In this document: positions 57,701-64,000 of the stretch, piece by piece
Numbering within the stretch: the first letter of the stretch is position 1
How the letters are laid out: each line of letters opens with the position of its first letter
NCBI RefSeq assembly: GCF_963169125.1
Contig: NC_084797.1
Location: forward strand, 102,263,868 to 102,327,867
DNA length: 64,000 nt
Origin: Humulus lupulus
Lineage: Eukaryota; Streptophyta; Magnoliopsida; Rosales; Cannabaceae
Direction of reading: 5' to 3'
Notes under the pieces: generated by a model
The model's database searches: none
Told to the model about the DNA's origin: nothing
What the model saw: only the letters and a program-made list of their open reading frames with translations
Made by a program: the position numbers and the translations under genes

Positions 57701-60700
57701 ATTCAAAAACACTGTCTTAATGGCTTTAGGATCAAGTTTACTCTGATTTTGAGAGTGAATGTGAACAAAAGAAGTGCAACCAAAAACTTTGACTGGCAGA
57801 GAATTGGTGGACACATGAGGATACAGAGTTTGAAACACAAAGTATGGTGTTTTGAACTGAAGGGGTCGACTGGAAAGGCGATTAATGAGATAAGTAGCAA
57901 TGAGGACATCATCACTCTAAAGATATTTTGGAACATGCATGGTAAGCATGAAAGCACGGGCAACTTCTAATAGGTGACGATTTTTCTACTCAACCACCCC
58001 ATTTTGTTGTGGTGTATCCACACAAGAGCTTTGATGAATAATCCCACAATAAAGGAGAAAGAGACTAAGAGTAGTATTGAAATATTCACTACCATTGTCA
58101 GTACGAAGTGTCCGAATAGAAGTTTGAAAACTCCGTTTGAATCATATGATGAAAGTTTTGAAAAATAGGACCAGCTTCAAACTTATGTTTAAGCAGATAA
58201 ACCCAAGTGATCCGTGAGTGATCATTAATGAAAGTAATAAACCAACGCTTACCATGAGAAGTAGTAACTTTTGAGGGACCCCAAATGTAACGCCTTACGT
58301 CACCATGACTGGCTGACTCTGCAAACCAACACGAGCCTTTCCAGCGTGCTTTGTCCTCACTCGCATGCTTCCTGGGAAAACTTCTCAGGAGGTCACCCAT
58401 CATGAGACTACTTCAGGTCAAGCACATTTAACTTTGGAGTTCTCAAGTGATGGGCTACCAAAAAGAAGATGCATCTTGTTGGCATAGGTAGTACCCTGCA
58501 TTTAAGTCTTCTTCAATTGTGTAGTTCCATACTTACATAGTCTTAGAATCATCACACTTGACCTTCCTTAAGCGATGTGGGATTGCACAACTTTTACCCG
58601 ATTTTTCCCCTTGCGGATCATGAGATTCTGATTGTCACAATCACCCACCCTTAGGGGTCCGACGTCCTCATCGGCTACACTTTTGGCTGGGTCAAGGCTC
58701 GGATACCATTTATAACGCCTCACGTCATTATGGTTGCTTCTTGGAATGACGACTGACCCTACAAACTAATACGAGTCTTTCCAGTGTGTTTTGTCCTCAC
58801 TTGCATGCTTCCTAGGAAAATTTCCCTGGCTGTTACCCATCATGAGACTACTTCAGGTCATGCACGCTTAACTTTGAAGTTCTCAAGTGATGGGTTACCG
58901 AAAAGAATATGCAACTTGTTGGCATAGGTAGTACCCATCAATTCATTTAAGCTCTTCAATTGTGTAGTCTCATATCTACACAGTCTTAGAATCATCACAT
59001 TTGACCTTTCCCAAGTGATGTGGGATTGCATAGCTTTTACCTAGTCTTTCCCTCTGCGGATCACGGGATCCTGACTGTCACACCAAATGTCACTATGAAT
59101 AAGAGAAAGGAAGGGAAGGTGCATGCATTTTTGGAGGGAAGGAAACCCGTGTGTGTTTAGCAAATTAACAAATATTTCATTGAAAATCAGCATCCTTTTT
59201 ATGAATAAACAAAGAGAGAAATAATTGTTTTAAATATAAATAACTTGGATGCCCAAGTCGACAGGACCATAACATAATTTTTTGAGAAATTGAATCAAAA
59301 ACAGATTCTGAAAACATAGGAATTAGAAATAGATTTTGAATCCAAACGAAGTTGAGAAGGTTGCTCTCTTCTTTGTCCATCAAAGATATAAAGTCCGTCA
59401 CGAATCCTAATACTGCCAATCGTCCTCCCTGATAATAGATCCTGAGAGTGACAAGAATTTGACACAAATTTAGCAAGGTAGTGATTATTAGCAGTTAACT
59501 TATAAATAGAGATTAAATTGCATTTCAAAGACAATACATAAAGAATTGATTTAAGATATAAATCAGCAGACAATGTAATGGTGCCAATTCCTACAATAGG
59601 AGAGTAAGCCATCTGCAATTTTGACACTAGATTTAGTGGAATACGGATAATATGAATCAAACCAGTGAGGAAAACCTGCCATGTGATCAGTTGCGCTGGA
59701 ATCTATTATCCATGGTGTTTGAAGAAAAATTACCAGTTTTGATAGAAGCAAAGGTGAACTGGTTATGGGCCTGAGATTGGGCTTGGATTTGGGTAGGCCC
59801 ACTATTATGAGAAAAACTTATTGTGGGACTGAACTTGATAGGTGCAATGATGGGTTGATGATGGGCCAAATTGGGATTAGAATTAGGGATGTCGGTGGGT
59901 TGTGTTTGGGCTGAGTAAGGCCCAATCTTTTGAGATGAATTTTCTTTACGTGTAGACATGGTGACTTATGCGACCCAGGGACCGATTGAACTTCAGAGAA
60001 GTCCGAGCGTCTAAGGACTGTGCACGCCCGAGACTAGGGATGAGATGGATGCAGCAAGAGACTTGGAGTCGAGAGCTCAAGCGAGAGTGATGTCGAAGAT
60101 TGTGGTTGAGAGCTCCTGAGTTGGAAAGGATGCCGAGAACTTCTGGGCGCCGTACGATTCGAGAGGACACCGGAGTGGTGCGATGGGGTTCGGTCGAGAG
60201 CTTCAGAGCTGAGAGCTTCAGAGAGAGTTGCAGGAGGCCGTGCGACTAGGTGACGGTGGTCGAACTGGAACTGCCAAGAGAAGGTCTGGATGTCAAAGAA
60301 AGATGTGGCTGGGAACAAAAGGAAACAGAGAGGACCGAAGGAGCCTTAAAGCTTTGATACCATGTAAAAATGGTGAGGAAAATATCACCTTTCTTTCTGT
60401 ATTTTATTTATGTGATACAAATTTACAACCTAGGGCTAGTATTATATAGGCTATACACTAATCACAACTGTAATTACAGAATATTAAACAATCCTTATAA
60501 ATGAGGGAACTAGAAAGTCACACCCTTTGATTTTCAAAATTGTCAACACGTTTGCTCGTGTTGCTAAGTTGAACACCATTCGAGTTCTCTTGCCGATTAC
60601 AGTAAACAAAGAATGGCCTTTATTCCAACTTGATGTAAAGAATGTATTTCTTAATGGAGATCTAGTGGAAGAAGTATACATGGATATCCCTCCAGGATTT

Positions 60701-63667
60701 GAGGGCAGATTCACTAAGGGAAAGGTGTGCAAACTCAATAAATCTCTTTATGGCCTCAAGCAATCCTCTTGAGCCTGGTTTGACAGGTTTACAAAAGTTC
60801 TAAAGGAAGATGGCTACACTCAATGCTAGTCAGATCACACTTTGTTTGTAAAACATTCAGTAGGGTGAAAACTAACGGTGTTAATAGTTTATGTCGATGA
60901 TATTGTGGTTACAGGAAATTTCATGGAGGAAATTACTCATCTCAAGCAGCTCCTCTCCAGTGAATTTGAGATAAAGGATCTAGGACAATTAAGATACTTC
61001 CTAGGGATGGAAGTAGCAAGATCCAGCCTAGGCATCTCAGTCACTCAACGAAAATATGTCATCGACTTCTTACAGGAAACAGGGATGATTGGATGCAAGC
61101 CATTTGATACACCGATGGATCCTAATACCAAACTTGGAGCACAGACAGACAAAATAAAAGTTGATCGAGGAAGGTACCAACGTCTTGTGGGAAACTTAAT
61201 CTACCTAAATCACACTCGGCCTAATATAAGCTTTGTTGTAAGTGTTAGTCAATTTCTCAACAATCCCGCAGGGGAACACATGGATGCTGTCTATCGGATT
61301 CTTAGGTACCTCAAAGGAACACTAGGAAAAGGGCTAATGTTCAGAAAAGCTTTTCACAGTGTTATACCCAAAAAATAGGAAGATGCATCCTAGGAGGCTA
61401 AGGGGAATGCATTCTAGGAGAGTTAAGGGGAATGGTCCTAGGAGACCCCAAGGAGGATGTGGTCCTAGGAGACCCCAAGGAGAAAGTGGTCCTAGGAGAC
61501 CCCAAGGAGGATGTGGTCCTAGGAGACCCCAAGGGTGTGTAGGAGGTAAGCCTCCCAAGGTTTTCTAAGTGTTGGCTCGAACGTGTCCAAGGTAAGTAGC
61601 TAAGGAGGAGGAGTCTCATGCAAGAGAATGGAGACTTAGATTTTGATAAGGAGAGCCTATACAATGTTCGATCGGACATGTTTGGGAGATGCTAAAGGAG
61701 AATGCCTTGACCTTGTCCAAGGTGAGATGTCATGGAGGAGGTTGCCTCAATGTTGTCCAAGGTGAAGTGCCAAGGAGGTTGTCTCGGACCACCTTGGTCC
61801 GAGGAGAAGCCAAGGAGATTGGTTCAAGGAGGAACATGGCATGCTAGAGGAGAGTGCCATGTTAGAGGAGAGAAGTGCATGTCCTACCACCATGCACGTT
61901 CAACCCACCCAAAAACATGTCCTACCACCATGCATGTTCAACCAGCACTTGCATGGGTAGTGAGTAGGAGGTGGACCAACTAGCTAGAGGAGACTAAGTC
62001 AGACACAACTCCAACAACATACGCGGGAATCTCTCATTCTTCCCACAAATGGGGGGTTTGTTACATTTCGAATTTTGAATGTTTAAATGTAATAAATATA
62101 ATAAAATATCCCTATCATAAGGGGATATCAGTTGAGGATCCCAGGCCTATAAATAGAGAGTTTATGGGATGAGAGAGGGCTTCTTCTGCTTCTTCTTTCT
62201 AGAGAGAGAAAATTGGGTCTGTTTATTCTAGAGAGAGAGTGCTGAAATTAGAGAGAATTCTTGTATTTTCACAATCTGTACTGAAGAAACTCAGTTGGCT
62301 CAGTCCATCTGATCTTGAGTATAGGTCTATAAATCACAACTCTAAGTGGATTAGGCTATTACCGACAATCGGGGCTGAACCACTATAAAATCTCTTGTGT
62401 TCTTTATTTTCTTTATATAAACTATCTGTGTATTTATATTCTCTTGAAGGCTTGTCGTTATTGACGTTCTCACGTCGTTGGCTAAAAACGCAGTCAACAC
62501 ACAGGGATCTTAAAATCTACATAGATGCAGATTGGGCAGCTTCTCTCACTGATCGAAGATCCACGTCTGGATACTGCTCCTATATTTGGGGAAATCTCGT
62601 ATCTTGGCGCAGCAAGTAGTAGCTCGTAGCAGTGCTGAAGTAGAATTTCGTGCCTTAGCACATGGAATTTGTGAAGGAATGTGGCTGAAACGCTTACTTG
62701 TTGAACTCAGAATCCGCCGTGAAGGCCCTCTAAATATTTTTTGTGATAATCAATCAGCTATAGTAATTGCAAAGAATTCAGTCCATCATGATAGAACCAA
62801 ATATGTCGAAATTGATCGTCATTTCATCAATGAGAAGATTGAAGGCAAGATCATCACCTTGAAGCATGTTCCCTTAATCTTAACTAAAACTCTCCATCGC
62901 CCTAATTTCAGTGAACTCGGCTCCAAACTAGGAATCAAGCTAGTAATTGGTTGTCATATGTTGACAGCAAGGAATTTATGTTTCCAATTGTTATTTGACC
63001 ATCCTAGTCTATAGGAATTTTTATTTATTGTATTTATTTTTTAATATGAAGGGTCTTAGTTGTTTATTGTATATATAGCTTACTTCTATGCTGTAAAAGA
63101 TAGAGAATACATAAATAAAAATAATTTCTCTCATACCATTTTCTTCAGCAAGTGTTATTGAGTAATCAGTGTCCAAGTCAAATCTTCTCAAATTTTGTTC
63201 AAACCAGGGGGAAGGATAGAAAAGAAACTTAAATATGGGATTTTGGTAGTTTGGAAATTGTTTCTTCAGGTTGGAAGTTCTGGGAATAACAATATAAAGA
63301 GGACAAGAGTAAAACTACCAACCTGGACTTAACAAGCATGTTAGCTTAGAATAGTTTTGTATATCATGTCTTTTCTGTAAAGATGTCATGAAATTGAGAA
63401 TAGGAGCTATCGATCGACTGAGGCTTATCTGTAACTCACATACCATTAATTTTTTTTTTCAGCATGCTCCAATGACAAGTCATTACAATAACCCTCCTCC
63501 CTTTTATATCGGAGGTTTTGGGCCTCCTCCAATGCCATATGGAGTATCCACCAGGTATGGGTCCCCAATTCCACATTCTGGAATGCATTACGACTATGGT
63601 GCACCCCCTGTTGCTCATGGAGCATATGGCCCTCCAGTCCCCACATTTCCACCCGGAGGTTATGGAG
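51752..63667 (+). CDS. RanBP2-type zinc-finger protein, 5' part (exons 1-4)
   Basis: This is the only host gene seen. Exon 1 is 51752-51766 (MASAN; donor weak, could be 3 nt longer), exon 2 51949-51994 ([15 protein letters not shown]), exon 3 52479-52594 and exon 4 63463-63667. Phases agree across the junctions. Exon 3 encodes one RanBP2-type finger, [18 protein letters not shown] then a cysteine five residues on (W-X-C-X2-C-X3-N-X6-C-X4-C). In relatives this finger binds single-stranded RNA. Exon 4 is a Pro/Gly/Tyr-rich linker ([19 protein letters not shown]) like that of plant proteins related to At1g67325, which carry further fingers downstream. Those would lie beyond the window. Intron 3 is about 10.9 kb because of nested retrotransposons. 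The exons look undamaged. Confidence 0.82.
52479..52594 (+). CDS. Zinc-finger gene exon 3 (RanBP2 finger)
   Basis: AG acceptor ends at 52478 and the GTGAGT donor starts at 52595. It carries all four zinc-binding cysteines and the Trp and Asn of the RanBP2 motif. Confidence 0.85.
52650..52865 (+). repeat. Outer copia 5' LTR
   Basis: The start is approximate (homology to the 3' LTR begins at TAGGAAATCAAGCTAG). The end CTTCA at 52865 is directly followed by the PBS TGGTATCATAGC. It has TATATATAG near 52790. Confidence 0.7.
53257..55220 (+). pseudogene. Outer copia protease, gag-pre-integrase and integrase
   Basis: The protease motif [13 protein letters not shown] is at about 53302. It is followed by IADGFCSRI and gag-pre-integrase ([14 protein letters not shown], 53770). 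Integrase core segments are [43 protein letters not shown] and [21 protein letters not shown] 43-bp tandem duplication (53393-53435, 53436-53478) and a 32-bp one (54327-54358, 54359-54390) each shift the frame. The stretch 52878-53256 upstream has a short open frame but no gag similarity that I can see. Confidence 0.8.
55200..55400 (+). pseudogene. Outer copia RT, N-terminal piece
   Basis: It reads [36 protein letters not shown] and [14 protein letters not shown], the start of a copia RT. It stops exactly where the nested copia begins (55401) and continues at 60549. Confidence 0.85.
55401..55586 (-). repeat. Nested copia 3' LTR
   Basis: 186 bp. The minus strand starts TGTTGACAATTATGG and ends TTTTTACA. 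It is preceded by the polypurine tract. Confidence 0.9.
55635..57063 (-). pseudogene. Nested copia RT and RNase H
   Basis: RT on the minus strand has [52 protein letters not shown], the catalytic [12 protein letters not shown] and [15 protein letters not shown]. RNase H follows ([51 protein letters not shown]). Stops near 56660, 56250 and 55970 break one original frame. Confidence 0.88.
57085..58285 (-). pseudogene. Nested copia integrase C-terminal half and linker
   Basis: On the minus strand, [34 protein letters not shown] and [20 protein letters not shown] identify integrase and its C-terminal region. A Ser/Pro-rich linker leads to RT. The frame is broken several times. At 58286 the Cassandra TRIM interrupts the integrase just before the DIWGP motif. 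Confidence 0.8.
58286..59082 (-). mobile_element. Cassandra-type TRIM with 5S rRNA-like LTRs
   Basis: 797 bp. Terminal repeats 58286-58639 (354 bp) and 58711-59082 (372 bp) enclose only 71 bp. The ends are TG...CA (TGTAACGCC...CTGTCACA), with the duplication CCAAA (58281-58285, 59083-59087). On the minus strand the internal piece starts with a tRNA-Met PBS (TGGTATCCGAGCC) and ends with a polypurine stretch (AAGGGTGGGTGAT). Each LTR carries 5S-like sequence (minus: AGAACTCCAAAGTTAA, GATGGGTGACCTCCTG; the other LTR keeps AAGTTAAGCGTGC). A TRIM with 5S-like LTRs is the definition of Cassandra. It has no coding capacity. The host integrase frame rejoins across it. Confidence 0.9.
59083..60350 (-). 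pseudogene. Nested copia gag remnant, protease and gag-pre-integrase
   Basis: The protease motif [13 protein letters not shown] is at about 59700, with the first catalytic D in DSS. The gag-pre-integrase segment ([18 protein letters not shown]) is near 59250. A Ser/Pro/Asn-rich frame (59687-59959) and a short N-terminal frame to 60318 are all that remains upstream, so most of gag is deleted or unrecognisable. Confidence 0.7.
60363..60548 (-). repeat. Nested copia 5' LTR
   Basis: 186 bp, same ends as the partner. The PBS follows at 60351-60362 (minus TGGTATCAAAGC). Confidence 0.9.
60549..61359 (+). pseudogene. Outer copia RT, C-terminal piece
   Basis: It resumes as [14 protein letters not shown], then [26 protein letters not shown] and, after stops near 60771, 60827 and 60868, the catalytic LIVYVDDIV. 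It then has [20 protein letters not shown] and [19 protein letters not shown]. The solo LTR at 61360 interrupts the next residues. Confidence 0.85.
61360..62499 (+). repeat. Gypsy-type solo LTR in the outer copia
   Basis: 1140 bp, starting TGTTATACCC and ending GCAGTCAACA, flanked by CACAG (61355-61359, 62500-62504). TATAAATA at about 62148 and the block ending GGCTGAACCACTATAAAAT, then TTGGCTAAAAACG, match the R/U5 plan of the Tat LTRs in this window. No internal region is present. The copia RNase H frame rejoins across it. Confidence 0.88.
61385..61540 (+). repeat. 27-bp tandem repeat in the solo LTR
   Basis: Four units of GGTCCTAGGAGACCCCAAGG plus AGGATGT (or a variant) start at about 61434. 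Degenerate units around CCTAGGAGG lie before them. Each unit holds the palindrome CCTAGG. The repeat creates spurious proline-rich frames. Confidence 0.75.
62500..62994 (+). pseudogene. Outer copia RNase H
   Basis: It continues after the solo LTR with [37 protein letters not shown], then (shifted by one frame) [32 protein letters not shown] and [15 protein letters not shown]. This is the C-terminal RNase H of copia pol, ending near the 3' LTR. Confidence 0.82.
62927..63147 (+). repeat. Outer copia 3' LTR
   Basis: It pairs with 52650-52865. Its end (TTTTCTTCA, 63147) abuts native intron sequence that runs 63148-63462 to the exon 4 acceptor. Confidence 0.7.
63463..63667 (+). CDS. Zinc-finger gene exon 4 (Pro/Gly-rich linker)
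   Basis: It follows a T-rich acceptor ending CAG at 63462 and continues exon 3 in phase. The donor is taken as GTTCTC at 63668; GTTATG at 63659 is an alternative. If unspliced, the frame would stop at 63694-63696. Confidence 0.75.
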
Positions 63668-64000
63668 GTTCTCTCTTGCACTCACTCATTGTGTAATTTC
63701 TTTTCAGTCATTTGTTCATAATTAGTAGAACAAAGAATTTGCTGCATAGAAAACACATGGAGAAGCAGTTAATAAAGTTTTAATAGGATCAAAGAAGAGG
63801 AATTAAACTAAACATTTATTCTTCTTATATTTAAATATTTTGGCCATAACTTTGTCAAAATCTTTGAATTCACTGGATTTCCCAGTTCCATTATTGACAG
63901 CTATCACAACGTTTTTTGGACTTAAAATATGATGCATGGTTGGTACCATTACATATGATCTATACAAAGCATGTAAGATACATCTCACTGAAAGGCTTGT
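63668..64000 (+). other. Start of intron 4 of the zinc-finger gene
   Basis: AT-rich sequence with no recognisable exon to the window edge. The downstream exons of the gene must lie beyond it. Confidence 0.5.

Larger units (their letters stand above)
55401..60548 (-). mobile_element. Nested Ty1/copia element in the RT of the outer copia
   Basis: 5.1 kb with two 186-bp LTRs (55401-55586 and 60363-60548), 10 mismatches by eye (about 94.6% identical). On the minus strand the polypurine tract GAGGGGGAG abuts the LTR at 55587, and a tRNA-Met PBS (TGGTATCAAAGC, 60362-60351) abuts the other. The flanks CTTTT (55396-55400) and CGTTT (60549-60553) are a duplication with one mismatch. The RT frame of the host element joins across it. 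It contains protease, integrase, RT and RNase H on the minus strand, all with stops, and a Cassandra TRIM in the integrase. Confidence 0.92.
52650..63147 (+). mobile_element. Ty1/copia element (outer) inside intron 3 of the zinc-finger gene
   Basis: LTRs of about 210-220 bp lie near 52650-52865 and 62927-63147. They both end CTCATA..ATTTTCTTCA and share GTAATTGGTTGTCA near the start. They look about 85-88% identical, so this is an old insertion. A tRNA-Met-like PBS (TGGTATCATAGC, 52866-52877) follows the 5' LTR. Protease, integrase, RT and RNase H pieces are on the + strand, in the same direction as the host gene. Most of gag is absent. It was later hit by a minus-strand copia (55401-60548) and a gypsy solo LTR (61360-62499). 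The exact LTR start and target duplication could not be fixed. Confidence 0.82.

Noticed and set aside
58790..58900. 5S rRNA gene
   Set aside because: The similarity is partial, diverged and lies within paired terminal repeats with PBS, PPT and target duplication, i.e. Cassandra LTRs, not a 5S gene.
61398..61679. Proline-rich protein on the minus strand (repeated PWGLLGP)
   Set aside because: It is the translation of the 27-bp tandem repeat inside a solo LTR, with no homologous frame elsewhere.
63803..63988. Minus-strand small gene near the right edge
   Set aside because: It is a chance frame in the AT-rich intron 4 of the zinc-finger gene.

Overview
This is a stretch of plant nuclear genome, almost certainly a eudicot. 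The evidence is plant-specific Ty3/gypsy lineages (Athila, Tat/Retand, chromovirus Del/Tekay), Ty1/copia elements, a Cassandra-type TRIM and a plant RanBP2-type zinc-finger gene. I cannot name the species. About 95% of the window is transposable-element sequence. The one host gene I can support starts at 51752 on the + strand and runs off the right edge. No tRNA gene, true rRNA gene, CRISPR array or bacterial-type feature was seen.

Layout. (1) 1-16787: minus-strand Athila-type element whose other end lies left of the window. Its 5' LTR is split by a young, nearly complete 11.2-kb Tat element (Tat1, 4452-15697, + strand) with 589-bp LTRs and a CATAC target duplication. Tat1 carries gag-protease, RT, integrase and, on the opposite strand, a complete four-exon gene (11600-14262). 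It has lost its second RNase H segment. (2) 16788-19168: chromovirus-type LTR (minus) into which the Athila element inserted. (3) 19169-27148: decayed minus-strand Del/Tekay chromovirus, with a 2.28-kb solo LTR inside its integrase (20878-23158, duplication CATCG). (4) 27149-29829: remnants of Tat-like elements. (5) 29990-50265: a LINE split by an 18.8-kb nest. A TGTTGGG...CCCAACA solo LTR (30325-49130) contains a chromovirus solo LTR (30490-47443, duplication TTCAG). That in turn contains an inverted solo LTR (30824-33134) and a second, 3'-truncated Tat copy (Tat2, 34360-44304) fused to the 3' end of a Tekay element (44305-46769). (6) 50266-51700: AT-rich DNA with a probable non-autonomous Helitron.

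(7) 51752 to the right edge: zinc-finger gene. Its third intron is about 10.9 kb because it holds a + strand copia element (about 52650-63147). The reverse transcriptase of that element is split by a minus-strand copia (55401-60548, two 186-bp LTRs), whose integrase is split by a Cassandra TRIM bearing 5S-rRNA-like sequence (58286-59082). The same outer copia also holds a 1140-bp gypsy solo LTR (61360-62499, duplication CACAG) next to its RNase H.

The window can be read as an ordered series of insertions, because target duplications bracket most of them and several interrupted reading frames rejoin exactly across the insertions. The most interesting functional content is the antisense multi-exon gene conserved in both Tat copies, the in-frame amber codon conserved between gag-protease and pol of both, and the transposon-expanded intron of an otherwise intact host gene.
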